A stretch of 64,000 bases of DNA from Amycolatopsis sp. MtRt-6 (GTDB lineage: Bacteria > Actinomycetota > Actinomycetes > Mycobacteriales > Pseudonocardiaceae): positions 81,332-145,331 of the forward strand of contig NZ_JADWPD010000005.1 of the NCBI RefSeq assembly GCF_017308975.1, read 5' to 3'. Numbering within the stretch: the first letter of the stretch is position 1; every line of letters starts with the position of its first letter. The notes below the pieces were generated by a model. It worked only from the letters and a program-made list of their open reading frames with translations, was not told the DNA's origin and searched no databases. The position numbers were made by a program, and so were the translations under genes. Of the stretch, positions 34,686 to 44,346 are shown piece by piece.

Positions 34686-36158
34686 TCACATCCGCTTGAA
34701 CGTCCTTTGTGGACTCTTTAACAGGTGTCCCAGTACCGCCACGCCCGCCTCGATCTCCGTCGCCGTCCGCGCCGCATACCCCAGCACCAGGCCCGGCCGT
34801 CCCGGACGCTGCCGGTGCCACGACAACGGCTGGACCTTCACGCCCTCCGCCAACGCGGCCGCCGCCACCGCGACGTCGTCCACGTCCGCGTCGAAAGTCA
34901 CCGTCAGGTGCAGGCCCGCCGCCGCGCCGTGGACGACCGCCGACGGCAGCTCGGCAGCCAGCGCCCGGATCATCGCGTCCCGGCGACGGCGGTGCCGCCC
35001 CCGCACCGCCCTCAGCTGCCGCTCCAGCTCGCCCGTCTCCATCAACCTGGCCAGCACCAGCTGGGCCAGCACCGGGTTCCCCAGGTCGGCGAACCGCTTG
35101 GCGGCCACGAGATCCGGGAAGAACCGCGGCGGCGCCAGCAGCCAGCCCACGCGCAACGCCGGCGCCAGCAGCTTCGACACGCTGCCCATGTAGCACACCT
35201 CCGGCAGCATCGACCGCACCGCGGGCACCGGCGCCCGGTCGTAGCGGTGCTCGGCGTCGTAGTCGTCCTCGATGACGATTCCGCCGCCGGCCGCCCAGCG
35301 CAGCAGCTCCCGGCGACGCCCGCCGCCCAGGACCACGCCCGTCGGGAACTGGTGGGCCGGCGTCAGCAGCACCGCCGGAGCCTCCAACGCGGCGACCCGC
35401 ACGCCGTCGTCGTCGACCGGGACCGGCGGGGTTTCCAGGCCGCAGTGGTGCAGGTGCTGGCGGGCACCGAGCGAACCCGGGTCCTCGACGGCCACCGCGG
35501 AGACGCCGTGCTGCCGCAGCACCTCCCCCAGCAACGTCAGCGCCTGCGCCACCCCCGCCACCACGATGATCTCGCCCGGATCCACGCGGATCCCGCGGTT
35601 GCGCGCCAGCCAGCGCGACACCGCCAGCCGCATCGACGGCGCGCCCCGCGGGTCGCCATAGCCGAAATGGGACGGCTCCAGCTCGTCCAGCACCGCCCGC
35701 TCCGCCTTCAGCCACGCCGCCCGCGGGAACGCCGTCAGGTCCGGGACGCCCGGTGTGAGGTCGATCCGGGCCGGGGCCGCGCGGACCGCGTCGAAGACCT
35801 CCGCACCGGGCACGGGCGTGATCACGTTCCAGGCCGGACGAGCCGGGGACGGCGAGGGCGGCAGCACGGGCGCGGCCACGATGACCGTGCCCGCCCGGCC
35901 GCGGCCCTCGGCGTGGCCGTCGTCGATCAGCCGCTGGTAGGCCTCCGTCACCACCCCGCGCGACACGCGCAGGTCCGCGGCCAGCACCCGGGACGCGGGC
36001 AACCGGCCGCCGACCGGGAGCCTGCCGTCGGCGACCGCGGCGCGCAGCTGCCCGGCGAGCCAGTCCGCGAGCCCACCCGGCGGCGCCGACCGGACGTCCA
36101 GCTGGAGGAAGTCCGAGCCTATGGACCCCTCGGAGGACGTGGTTTTGGCTCTGTCCAT
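34686..36158 (-). CDS. MocR/PdxR-type GntR-aminotransferase regulator
   Basis: A 490-residue fusion. An N-terminal GntR winged helix (LADWLAGQLRAAVADGRLPVGGRLPASRVLAADLRVSRGVV) is joined to an aminotransferase-like domain: IEDDYDAEHRYDR and the PLP-lysine segment GSVSKLLAPALRVGW. MocR proteins use PLP or its derivatives as ligands and control vitamin B6 or amine metabolism, usually a divergent target. The target here may be the methyltransferase gene starting 28 bases away. ATG at 36158 was preferred to one at 36194 because the latter would overlap the divergent gene. Confidence 0.85.
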   Translation of the reverse strand: MDRAKTTSSEGSIGSDFLQLDVRSAPPGGLADWLAGQLRAAVADGRLPVGGRLPASRVLAADLRVSRGVVTEAYQRLIDDGHAEGRGRAGTVIVAAPVLPPSPSPARPAWNVITPVPGAEVFDAVRAAPARIDLTPGVPDLTAFPRAAWLKAERAVLDELEPSHFGYGDPRGAPSMRLAVSRWLARNRGIRVDPGEIIVVAGVAQALTLLGEVLRQHGVSAVAVEDPGSLGARQHLHHCGLETPPVPVDDDGVRVAALEAPAVLLTPAHQFPTGVVLGGGRRRELLRWAAGGGIVIEDDYDAEHRYDRAPVPAVRSMLPEVCYMGSVSKLLAPALRVGWLLAPPRFFPDLVAAKRFADLGNPVLAQLVLARLMETGELERQLRAVRGRHRRRRDAMIRALAAELPSAVVHGAAAGLHLTVTFDADVDDVAVAAAALAEGVKVQPLSWHRQRPGRPGLVLGYAARTATEIEAGVAVLGHLLKSPQRTFKRM

Positions 36159-36186
36159 CGGACCATTGTCGCAGCACGCTGGACCC

Positions 36187-36969
36187 ATGGACACCGCTTA
36201 CGTGCACGGATACACCGCACCCGAGGCCCGCCGCCTCGGCGACCAGGCCGACACCCTCGCCGAACTCCTGCACGCCGGGACGGCCTACCCCGCCGGCAGC
36301 CGCGTGCTGGAGGCCGGCTGCGGCGTCGGCGCCCAGACCGTCCACCTCGTCGCCCGCAGCCCGGGCGCGCACCTGACGGCGGTCGACGTCGAAGAAGCGT
36401 CCCTCGCCCAGGCGCGGGAACGCGTGAGCGGCGTCGATTTCCGGCAGGCCGACCTGTTCGCCCTCGACGGCGAGTACGACCACGTCTTCGTCTGCTTCGT
36501 CCTGGAACACCTGCCGGAGCCGGAGAAAGCCCTCGCGCACCTGAAGACCCTGCTGCGGCCGGGCGGCACGATCACGGTGATCGAAGGCGACCACGGGTCG
36601 GCGTTCTTCCACCCGCGCAGCGAGGCCGCCCAGGCCGCGATCGGCTGCCTCGTCGGGCTGCAGGCCGGCGCCGGCGGCGACGCGCTCATCGGACGGCGCC
36701 TCTATCCGCTGCTCACCGGCGCCGGATTCGCGGAGGTCAGTGTCGCGCCGCGCACGGTTTACGCCGACGCGTCGCGACCCGATCTGGTCGCCGGGTTCAC
36801 CCGCGACACCTTCACCGCGATGGTCGAAGGCGTCGGCGAAACCGCCGTCACCCACGGGCTGATCACGCGGGAGCGCTGGGACCACGGCGTCGCGGACCTG
36901 CACCGGACCACCCGCGAAGACGGCACCTTCCACTACACGTTCTTCAAGGCCACCGGGAGCAGGCCGTGA
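36187..36969 (+). CDS. Class I SAM-dependent methyltransferase
   Basis: A 260-residue methyltransferase. VLEAGCGVGAQTVHL is the SAM-binding motif I, LTAVDVEEASLAQA the acidic ribose-binding segment, and VFVCFVLEHLPEPEKALAHLKTLLRPGG the post-I helix and motif III. The acceptor is unknown. It lies 28 bases from the divergent MocR gene, which probably controls it. Confidence 0.85.
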   Translation: MDTAYVHGYTAPEARRLGDQADTLAELLHAGTAYPAGSRVLEAGCGVGAQTVHLVARSPGAHLTAVDVEEASLAQARERVSGVDFRQADLFALDGEYDHVFVCFVLEHLPEPEKALAHLKTLLRPGGTITVIEGDHGSAFFHPRSEAAQAAIGCLVGLQAGAGGDALIGRRLYPLLTGAGFAEVSVAPRTVYADASRPDLVAGFTRDTFTAMVEGVGETAVTHGLITRERWDHGVADLHRTTREDGTFHYTFFKATGSRP

Positions 36970-37051
36970 GGCCCCGGCTCGCCGGCAGCACCGACGTCGT
37001 CGACCGCGACCGCCAGCGGCTCGAACACGACCTGGCCGGCCGCGAACCCGA

Positions 37052-40000
37052 TCACCGCGAGACGCGTTCCAAGGCCGTCAGGTGGTTCCGCACCCGGATC
37101 GCGCCGGGCAGGCCTTCCCCGGCGTAACAGGCCAGCGCCCGCTCCCAGTGCGAGCGCGCGGCTCCGGAGTCCCCGAGTCCATAGTGGACTTCGCCGAGCC
37201 CGCAGTGGGCGCGGCCCTGTTCCGGACGGCAGCCGGTTTCCTTCGCCACGGCCAGTGCTTCGCGGTGGTACCGCAGCGCCTCCGCGGCGGCGCCGCGGGC
37301 GGCGGAGAGGCTGCCCAGGCTGTTGAGCACGCGGGATTCCACGCCGCGGTCGCCGCATTCCCGGGCCAGGCTCAGCGCCTCTTCCAGGTGCTGGGCCGCC
37401 TCCGGGTAGCGGCCCTGCGCCAGCCGCACGTCACCCAGGTGCTTCAGCGAGATGCTGCGGTTGGGCGGGCTTCCGGTCTCCTGCGCGATTTCCAGCGCCC
37501 GCTCCAGGTGTGCCGCGGCTTCGGCGTACCGGCCACGCGCGTGCTCGACGTCGCCGAGGATGCCCAGGGCGTACCCCTCGCTGACCCGCACGCCCATCGC
37601 GCGCAGGTGCCCCAGCCCCTCGTCCAGGACCCGCGCGGCTTCGTCGTGCCGGCCGAGCGCCGACAGCGTGTCGCCCAGGTTGACCAGCGCGTAGCCCTCG
37701 CTCGTGCGGTCGGCGGTGTCGCGGGCCAGTGCCAGCGCCTCTTCGAGGTGTCCGATCGCTTCGCCGTAGCGGCCGATGCCGCGGCAGGAACAGCCGAGCA
37801 CCACCAGGACCAGGCCTTCGCTGGTGCGGTCGCCCGTCTTCCTGGCCAGGTCCAGGGCTTCCGTCGAGTACCGGATGCCGTCGGCGAACCGGCCCAGCGC
37901 GCGGCAGACGAGACCCAGGGTGTTGACGGCGTGGAGCTCGGTGCGCCAGTCGCCGGTTTCCCGGGCCAGGACAAGCGCCTCCTCCAGGTACCGCAAGGCT
38001 TCCGGCGACCGGCCGACGCGCCAGTGGCCCAGCGCGATCAGGATGAGCGGCTCCGCCTCGGCCACACGGTCCCCGGCGTCGTGCGCCAGCGCCGACGCGT
38101 GCGTGTGCAGCACCAGGGCTTCCTCGTGGTAGCCACCGACGTCGAGGTAGTGCCACAGGATCCCGGAGAGCAGCCGCAGGTGGTCGGGCCAGTCGTGGCG
38201 CGTCGCGTGCGCGGCGACCGCCAGCAGGTTGCGGCGCTCGGCCTCGAGCCATGCCTGCGCGTCGATCACCTTGACGTCGGGTTCGGGCACGCGCGGCCGC
38301 AGGTGCCGTTCCTGCGGCAGGACGACGTCCATGGCCTGCCCGGCCGAGGAGACGTAGAAGTCGAACAGCCGCTGCTGCGCGTCGCGGCTTTCAAGAGGGT
38401 CGGCGGCCGCGAGCTCGGCGGCGTAGACGCGCAGCAGGTCGTGCAGCTGGACGCGGTCGTCGCCGGTCTGCTGCGCGAGGTGGGCGCGCACCAGGGCGCC
38501 GGCCAGCCGTTCGGCCTCCGGCAGCGGGACGCCGGCGAGCGCGGCCAGCGCGGGCGGCGTCAGGTCGCGGCCCGGGTGCAGGCCGCAGAGCCGGAACACG
38601 CGGGCGGCGTCGGGCGCGAGGTGGCGGTAGGACCAGGAGAACACGGCGCGGACCGCGGTCAGCGGGTCGCCGCCGCCGTCGAGCAGGTCGAGCCGCCGCC
38701 GTTCGTCGGCGAGTTCCGCGGCGAGATCGGCCAGCCGCTCCCCCGGTCTGCTCAGCGCCAGCTCCGCGACCAGCCGCAAGGCCAGCGGCAGCCGGGCCGC
38801 GTAGCCGATCAGCGCCGCGGTGGCCTCGGGTTCGCCGTCGACGCGCGGGCCGAGCAGCGCGCGCAGCAGGTCACGGGCTTCGGCCTCGGTGAGCAGGTCG
38901 ACGAGCACGCGCCGGGCGCCGTGGCGGGCGACCAGCCCGGGCAGCGCGTCCCGGCTGGTCACCAGGACCAGGCAGGTCGGCGAGCCGGGCAGCAGCGGGC
39001 GGACTTGCCCGACCGCGTTCGCGTTGTCCAGCACCAGTAGCATCCGCCGTCCGGTGAGCGCGGTGCGGAACTTGGCCGCACGCTCGTCCGGCTCGGCGGG
39101 GATGTCCGCCCCGGGGACGCCGAGGGCACGCAGGAAGCCCGACAGCGCGTCGCCCGGGTCGACCGGCCGGACCGTGCCGTAGCCGTGCAGGTCGAGGTAG
39201 AGCTGGCCGTCCGGGAACTCCCCGGGCGAGCGCCGCGCCCAGTGGACGGCGAGGGCGGTCTTGCCGACCCCGCCGGTGCCGGACAGGACGGCGATGCGCG
39301 CGCTCGTGTCGCCTTCGTCGCGGTGCAGCAACGCGTCCAGCTCGGCCAGCTGGGCGGTGCGGCCGCGGAAGCCGGGGACGTCCGCGGGCAGCTGCGCGGG
39401 CACCCGGGCCGGCGGCTCCGGCGCGGCGAAGTCCTGCCGCAGCACCTGCCGCTGGGCCGCCCGCAGCTCGGGGCCGGGTTCGAGGCCGAGCTCCCCGGCC
39501 AGCCGGCGGCGCACCTCGGCGAAGACGTCCAGCGCGGCGGCCTGGCGCCCGGACGCGGCGAGCGCCAGCATCAGCTTGGCGTGCGCGGACTCGTTCAGCG
39601 GCTCCTCGGCGGTCAGCACCCGCAGCTGCACGGCCGCGTCTTCGGGCTCGGCGACGTCGGCGTAGGCCATGACCGCCTTGGCGCGTCGCATCGCCAGCGC
39701 GAGCCGGGCCGGGTGCTGGCGCAGCCGTTCGACGTCGGCGAGCGCCGGGCCGCGCCAGAGCTCGAGGGCTTCCTTGAGCGCGGCCCGCTCAAGGAGCGCT
39801 TCGAAACGCAGCAGGTCGAGCTCGTCCTCGCCGGCCGCGAGCCGGTAGCCGCCCTTGTCCGTGGCGATCAGGTCGGCGGGCCGCAGCGCCCGCCGCAGCC
39901 GCGCCACGTAGGTGTGGAGCAGGTCCAGGCACGACGGCGGCGGCTCGTCCCAGATGACGTCGACGAGGTCCTCGCGCCGGACGGTCCGGTTCGGCCGCAG

Positions 40001-40297
40001 GGCCAGCAGCGCCAGCAGTAGGCGCTGCTTCTCCGCGCCGATCTCCACGGCCTCGGTGCCGCGCGTCACCGTCAGCGGGCCCAGCACGCCGATCCGCACG
40101 GGGTCCGGCGGGGCTTCGGCCAGCGCTTCCCGCAGCTTGCGGGCCGTCTCCGGCCGGGGCCGCCGGACGCTGCCGAGCTCGGCGTTGCGCACCGCGCGCA
40201 GGCTCAGCCCCGCGCGCTCGGCGAGCTGGGCCTGGGTGAGGCCGGCGAGCACACGCCGGTCCCGCAGCCATCCGGCGAACGACGGGCCTTCCTCCAC
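37052..40297 (-). CDS. XRE-SARP-NB-ARC-TPR regulator (AfsR/SARP family)
   Basis: A 1081-residue multidomain regulator. Residues 1-60 are an XRE HTH (LRDRRVLAGLTQAQLAERAGLSLRAVRNAE). About 68-165 is an OmpR-type winged helix of SARP type (RIGVLGPLTVTRG...ALLALRPNRTVRREDLVDVIW), then a BTAD domain to about 310. An NB-ARC domain follows, with P-loop GTGGVGKT, Walker B LLVLDN and SRD. The C-terminal third is about eight TPR units. AfsR-like proteins control secondary metabolism in actinomycetes. The extra N-terminal XRE domain is less usual. GTG at 40297 follows GGAGAGG. Confidence 0.88.
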   Translation of the reverse strand: MEEGPSFAGWLRDRRVLAGLTQAQLAERAGLSLRAVRNAELGSVRRPRPETARKLREALAEAPPDPVRIGVLGPLTVTRGTEAVEIGAEKQRLLLALLALRPNRTVRREDLVDVIWDEPPPSCLDLLHTYVARLRRALRPADLIATDKGGYRLAAGEDELDLLRFEALLERAALKEALELWRGPALADVERLRQHPARLALAMRRAKAVMAYADVAEPEDAAVQLRVLTAEEPLNESAHAKLMLALAASGRQAAALDVFAEVRRRLAGELGLEPGPELRAAQRQVLRQDFAAPEPPARVPAQLPADVPGFRGRTAQLAELDALLHRDEGDTSARIAVLSGTGGVGKTALAVHWARRSPGEFPDGQLYLDLHGYGTVRPVDPGDALSGFLRALGVPGADIPAEPDERAAKFRTALTGRRMLLVLDNANAVGQVRPLLPGSPTCLVLVTSRDALPGLVARHGARRVLVDLLTEAEARDLLRALLGPRVDGEPEATAALIGYAARLPLALRLVAELALSRPGERLADLAAELADERRRLDLLDGGGDPLTAVRAVFSWSYRHLAPDAARVFRLCGLHPGRDLTPPALAALAGVPLPEAERLAGALVRAHLAQQTGDDRVQLHDLLRVYAAELAAADPLESRDAQQRLFDFYVSSAGQAMDVVLPQERHLRPRVPEPDVKVIDAQAWLEAERRNLLAVAAHATRHDWPDHLRLLSGILWHYLDVGGYHEEALVLHTHASALAHDAGDRVAEAEPLILIALGHWRVGRSPEALRYLEEALVLARETGDWRTELHAVNTLGLVCRALGRFADGIRYSTEALDLARKTGDRTSEGLVLVVLGCSCRGIGRYGEAIGHLEEALALARDTADRTSEGYALVNLGDTLSALGRHDEAARVLDEGLGHLRAMGVRVSEGYALGILGDVEHARGRYAEAAAHLERALEIAQETGSPPNRSISLKHLGDVRLAQGRYPEAAQHLEEALSLARECGDRGVESRVLNSLGSLSAARGAAAEALRYHREALAVAKETGCRPEQGRAHCGLGEVHYGLGDSGAARSHWERALACYAGEGLPGAIRVRNHLTALERVSR

Positions 40298-40498
40298 AGG
40301 CGTCCTCTCCTGCGTCCCCGAGCGGAACGTACCTCTCCAGCATCACGATCGTGCCGCCCGAGATGTACCACCGATCGGCGAAGATAACCGTTTCCGCAGG
40401 TACGGACCGTGACAGCGGCGGCGAGCACGAGTACAGGCGCTCGTCCACCGCGCTTTCCTAGGCTTTCTCGCGTCCGGTGGTGGCGAGGGGTTCGCGGA

Positions 40499-40527
40499 GC
40501 AGCCGTCGCGTGGGGTACGACGGCTGC
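40499..40527 (-). terminator. Hairpin terminator after the alpha/beta hydrolase gene
   Basis: GCAGCCGTCG at 40499-40508 pairs perfectly with CGACGGCTGC at 40518-40527, loop nine bases. It lies 10 bases past the hydrolase stop. Confidence 0.75.
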
Positions 40528-40537
40528 GCCCGGACCG

Positions 40538-41266
40538 TCACACGCCGAAGCGCTTGAGCAGGGCCCGCACGGCGGCCGGGTCCTCGACGTGGGCGTTGTG
40601 CCCGAGGCCGGCGAGCGTGACGGCGCCGGGGTCGAGCGCCCGCAGCTGCTCCGGACGGCTCATCGGGTCGTGCTCGCCCGCGGCGAGCAGCACCGGGCAA
40701 CGCGCCCCGGCCAGCAGGGCCGGCATGTCCGGCGCGCCGAGGCCGAACGCGGCCGGGTCCATCGCGAGGCGCCAACCTCCCTCGGTCTCGCGAAGCCCGG
40801 CCGGGTCGGCCGGCGCGATGCCGAGCAGCCCGGACACCTTCAGGTAGGCCTGGTCGGCGTCTTCCCGCGTCGCGAACACCCGGGCCGGCTTGGCGGCGAA
40901 CGACGCGGCGCGGTTCAGGTCGTCCTGGCTCCACTCGACCTTCACGCCCAGGGCCAGCACGCCGGCGACGTCGACGTCGTAGCGGTCGGACGCCAGCTCC
41001 AGCGCGAGCACGCCACCGAGCGAGTGGCCGGCGACGACCAGCGGCCGGTTGTCCGGCAGCGCCCGCGCGACCGCCGCGGCCAGCGTCCGGAAGCTGTAGT
41101 GCGGCAGCGGCGCGGACAGGCCGTGCCCGGGCAGGTCGGGCACGAGGACGCGCCGGTCGAGCAGGACGGAGAAGTGGTCCCAGACGGCGCCGGTCGCGCC
41201 GAGGCCGTGCAGGAGGAGGACGGCCGGTTCGCCCTTGCCGCCGATGCGCATGTTGAGCGTGTCCAT
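40538..41266 (-). CDS. Alpha/beta-hydrolase
   Basis: A 242-residue hydrolase. LLLHGLGATGAVWDHF is the oxyanion loop, LPGHGLSAP a fold marker, AGHSLGGVLALELA the serine nucleophile elbow, AGEHDPMSR the Asp region, and GLGHNAHVEDP the catalytic His. The substrate is unknown. It is divergent from a P450 gene with 46 bases between starts. Confidence 0.85.
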   Translation of the reverse strand: MDTLNMRIGGKGEPAVLLLHGLGATGAVWDHFSVLLDRRVLVPDLPGHGLSAPLPHYSFRTLAAAVARALPDNRPLVVAGHSLGGVLALELASDRYDVDVAGVLALGVKVEWSQDDLNRAASFAAKPARVFATREDADQAYLKVSGLLGIAPADPAGLRETEGGWRLAMDPAAFGLGAPDMPALLAGARCPVLLAAGEHDPMSRPEQLRALDPGAVTLAGLGHNAHVEDPAAVRALLKRFGV

Positions 41267-41312
41267 CCGCGCAGCCTCCCAAATTGTCGGTGGTCGCGGC
41301 TAGGGTCGGCGC

Positions 41313-42566
41313 GTGGCGATCACCGATCCGGACACCTACGTGCGAGGGGTCCCGTACGACGAGCTGGCGCGGCTGCGGCGCGCCGGCCCGGTGGTGCGCG
41401 TCGACGACTTCTGGGCCGTGCTCGGGCACGCCGAGGTGCGGCGGGTGCTGCGCGACCCGGGAGTGTTCTCCTCACAGCTGGGCGGGACGCAGATCCGCGA
41501 CGCGGCGGATCTCGCGTACGTGCGCCGGATGATGCTCAACATGGACCCGCCGGAGCACGGCAGGCTGCGTGGCCTGCTCACGAAGGCGTTCACCCCGCGC
41601 GCGGTCGCGAAGCTGACGTCGCAGATCGAAAGCTGGGCGCGGGAGCTGGTCGCGGCGGTCGCCGATCGCGGTTCGTGCGACTTCGCCGCCGTGGCGGCCG
41701 ACCTGCCGCTGCGCACCCTGGCCGGGGTGTTCGGCGTGCCGGAACAGGACCGGCGGCTGATGTACGACTGGAGCAACCGCGTGATCGGCTACCAGGACGC
41801 CGAATACGCGGTCAGCTCGACGGTTTCCGTCGCCGAGGTGAGCGACCTCGCCCGGGCGGCGCTCGCCGTCCGCCCGGCACCGGGGCCGGACGGGTCGATG
41901 CCGGACCCGCGGACCCGGGCGGGCATGCCGGATCTCTACGCGTACGCGAACGCTTTGGGCGAGTACAAGCGTTCGCATCCCGGCAACGACGTGATGAGCA
42001 ACCTGATGCGGCACGTCGGCGAAGACGGCGGGCGCGTCTCGCTCGCCGAGTTCGAGAACCTGTTCTGGCTGTTCTCGGTGGCCGGCAACGAAACCCTGCG
42101 CAACGGTCTGCCCGGCGGGCTGCTCGCCCTGCTCTCCCACCCCGCGGAATACCGGCGGCTCCTCGAAGACCGGTCGCTGCTGCCCTCCGCGGTCGAGGAG
42201 ATGCTGCGGTGGTGGACGCCGGTGACGCACTTCCGGCGCACGGCGGCATCGGACGTCCGGCTGTCCGATGTGGACATTGCCGCCGGCGACAAGGTGGTGG
42301 TCTGGTTCTCGTCGGCCAACCGGGATCCCGCGGTGTTCCCTTCGCCGGACACCTTCGACATCGGCCGGACCCCGAACGACCACCTGACCTTCGGCCACGG
42401 GCCGCACTTCTGCCTCGGCGCCCACCTCGCGCGGGTGCAGATGCGGGCCATGTTCGACGCGGTGCTCGACCTGCTCGGCCACGTTTCCCTGGCGGGGCCT
42501 CCCGTGCGGCTGCGGTCGAACTTCCAGAACGGCCTCAAGTCGCTGCCGATCCGGTGGGGCCGCTGA
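41313..42566 (+). CDS. Cytochrome P450 (CYP125/CYP142-like)
   Basis: A 417-residue P450. The I-helix has SVAGNETLRNG (oxygen-binding AGxET), the K-helix EMLRWWTPVTHFRRTA supplies ExxR, and FGHGPHFCLGAHLAR carries the haem cysteine. MLNMDPPEHGRLRGLLTKAFTP and FSSANRDPAVFPSPDTFDIGR are typical of the CYP124/125/142 cholesterol-side-chain group. Members hydroxylate terminal methyls of sterols or lipids. The substrate here is not shown. It overlaps the LysR gene by one base. Confidence 0.88.
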   Translation: MAITDPDTYVRGVPYDELARLRRAGPVVRVDDFWAVLGHAEVRRVLRDPGVFSSQLGGTQIRDAADLAYVRRMMLNMDPPEHGRLRGLLTKAFTPRAVAKLTSQIESWARELVAAVADRGSCDFAAVAADLPLRTLAGVFGVPEQDRRLMYDWSNRVIGYQDAEYAVSSTVSVAEVSDLARAALAVRPAPGPDGSMPDPRTRAGMPDLYAYANALGEYKRSHPGNDVMSNLMRHVGEDGGRVSLAEFENLFWLFSVAGNETLRNGLPGGLLALLSHPAEYRRLLEDRSLLPSAVEEMLRWWTPVTHFRRTAASDVRLSDVDIAAGDKVVVWFSSANRDPAVFPSPDTFDIGRTPNDHLTFGHGPHFCLGAHLARVQMRAMFDAVLDLLGHVSLAGPPVRLRSNFQNGLKSLPIRWGR

Positions 42567-43459
42567 TGGAGATCCGGGAGCTGCGCACGTTCGTCGCGGT
42601 CGTCGAGGCGGGCGCGATGTCGAAAGCGGCGCGGCAGCTGCACGTCAGCCAGCCGGCGCTGTCCCAGACGATCACCGCCCTCGAACGGCGGCTCGGCGTC
42701 CGGCTGCTGGTGCGCACCAGCACCGGCGTCCAGGTCACCGACGCCGGGACGACACTGCTCGGCGAGGCCCGGGCCGTGCTGGCCCGCCACGACCAGGCAC
42801 TCGCCGCCATGGCCCGGCACACCGCGCCCGGCAGCGGCGTGCTGCGCGTCGGCGTCCCCCTGGAACTGCCACCCGGCCTGCTGCCTTCGGCGCTCGCGCG
42901 GCTGCCGGACACGCGGGTGCAGGCGCGGCACCTGTCGTCGGTGGCGCAGGTGGCCGCGTTGCGGGCCGGCGAGCTGGACGTCGGGCTGGTCCGCGAGCGC
43001 CCGCCCGGGCCCGACCTGGACGCCGTCCTCGTGGTGACCGAGGACGTCGGCGTCCTGCTGGCCGCGGACCTGGCCGAGAAGCTGGGTTCGCCGGTCCGGC
43101 TGGAGGACCTGGCCGGCCTGGAGTGGTTCGCCTTCCCGCGTGCGGGCAGCCCGGCCTGGTACGACGAGCTGGCGGCGATCCTGCGCAGCCACGGCCTCGA
43201 CGTCGGCCCGGAGGTGCCGGAGGAGCAGCGGCTGATCGTCGAGCTCAAGATTCCGGCGGTCAGCGCGGGCGGGGCGTACGCCTTCGCGCCGCCCGAGTGG
43301 CCGTACCCGCTGCCGGACACGGTCAGGTGGGTGCCGCTGGCCGGCACCCCGATCGTCCGGCGCACCTGGGCCGTGTGGCCGGCGACGTCGCACCGGCGTG
43401 ACGTCGCGGAGTTCGTCGCGGCGCTGGAAGACCATCAGCGGAACGGATCGGAGGTATAA
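42566..43459 (+). CDS. LysR family transcriptional regulator
   Basis: A 297-residue LysR protein. The HTH is RELRTFVAVVEAGAMSKAARQLHVSQPALSQTITALERRLG. The rest is a two-lobed effector domain. The ATG overlaps the P450 stop by one base (TGATG), so the two are coupled, an unusual arrangement for a LysR gene, which is normally divergent from its target. Confidence 0.88.
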   Translation: MEIRELRTFVAVVEAGAMSKAARQLHVSQPALSQTITALERRLGVRLLVRTSTGVQVTDAGTTLLGEARAVLARHDQALAAMARHTAPGSGVLRVGVPLELPPGLLPSALARLPDTRVQARHLSSVAQVAALRAGELDVGLVRERPPGPDLDAVLVVTEDVGVLLAADLAEKLGSPVRLEDLAGLEWFAFPRAGSPAWYDELAAILRSHGLDVGPEVPEEQRLIVELKIPAVSAGGAYAFAPPEWPYPLPDTVRWVPLAGTPIVRRTWAVWPATSHRRDVAEFVAALEDHQRNGSEV

Positions 43460-43553
43460 GGAGGGACGAACGCAGTTTGGGAAGCCCCTTGCGGCGGCCT
43501 CGCTTGAACCCTGCGACCGGGGAAAACCCCCGGAGTTGCGGAGGAGTTGGGCG

Positions 43554-44300
43554 ATGACTGCAGAACTGGCCGGGTCGACGGCACTGGTGACCGGCGGGAC
43601 GAGCGGGATCGGCCGGGCGACGGCGGTCGCGCTGGCTCGGCTCGGCGCGCACGTGGTGCTGTCCGGCCGGGACGCCGGGCGCGGCGCCGAAGTCGTCGAA
43701 GCCATTCGCGCGGCGGGTGGCAAGGCCGACTTCGTCGCGGCGGAGCTGACGGACGCCGCGTCGGCGCGGGCCCTCGCGGACCGGGCACGCGAGGTCGGCG
43801 GGCCGATCGACGTGCTGGTCAACAACGCCGGCGTGTTCCCCACCGGGCCGACCGCGGAGTTCCCGGAGGCGGACTTCGACACGGTGTTCGCGACGAACGT
43901 GAAGGTGCCGTTCTTCCTGGTCGCCGCGGTGGGGCCGGAGATGGCGGCGCGCGGGCACGGCGCGATCGTCAACGTGTCCACGATGGTCGCGCTGCGCGGC
44001 ATGGCGGGCATGGCGGTCTACGGCGCGTCAAAGGCGGCGATCGAGCTGATGACGAAGGCGTGGGCGGCGGAGTTCGGGCCGTCGGGCGTGCGCGTCAACG
44101 CGGTCAGCCCGGGCCCGACCCGCACCGAGGGCACGGCGGCCTTCGGCGACGGCCTGGACAGGCTGGCGGCGGCGGGCCCGGCGGGCCGCGTGGCGTCCCC
44201 GGAGGAGATCGCGGCGGCCATCGCGTTCCTGGCGGCGGGCGACGCGAGCTTCGTCCACGGCGCGATCCTGCCGGTGGACGGGGGCCGGCTGGCGGTGTGA
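43554..44300 (+). CDS. Short-chain dehydrogenase/reductase
   Basis: A 248-residue classical SDR. The cofactor loop is VTGGTSGIGRATA, the structural motif NNAG, the catalytic residues Ser (NVSTM) and YGASK (Tyr and Lys). LSGRDAGR favours NADP. The substrate is unknown; 3-oxoacyl or sterol-like carbonyls are possible given the P450. ATG at 43554 follows GAGGAG. A small CCGGGG-AAAA-CCCCGG hairpin at 43517-43533 lies upstream. Confidence 0.88.
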   Translation: MTAELAGSTALVTGGTSGIGRATAVALARLGAHVVLSGRDAGRGAEVVEAIRAAGGKADFVAAELTDAASARALADRAREVGGPIDVLVNNAGVFPTGPTAEFPEADFDTVFATNVKVPFFLVAAVGPEMAARGHGAIVNVSTMVALRGMAGMAVYGASKAAIELMTKAWAAEFGPSGVRVNAVSPGPTRTEGTAAFGDGLDRLAAAGPAGRVASPEEIAAAIAFLAAGDASFVHGAILPVDGGRLAV

Positions 44301-44305
44301 GCGCG

Positions 44306-44346
44306 CGCGGGACGGCGTCACCTCACGAAAGTGACGCCGTCCCGCG
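44306..44346. terminator. 16-bp stem terminator between SDR and nitrilase genes
   Basis: Bases 44306-44321 pair perfectly with 44331-44346; the loop is nine bases. The nitrilase stop (44318-44320) is inside the left arm, so it can terminate both converging genes. Confidence 0.85.

Noticed and set aside
36933..37055. 40-codon minus-strand frame overlapping the methyltransferase 3' end
   Set aside because: It has a plausible-looking segment (VIGFAAGQVVFEPLAVAVDD) but no ribosome site, lies mostly in an 82-base gap and overlaps a real gene. Insufficient support.
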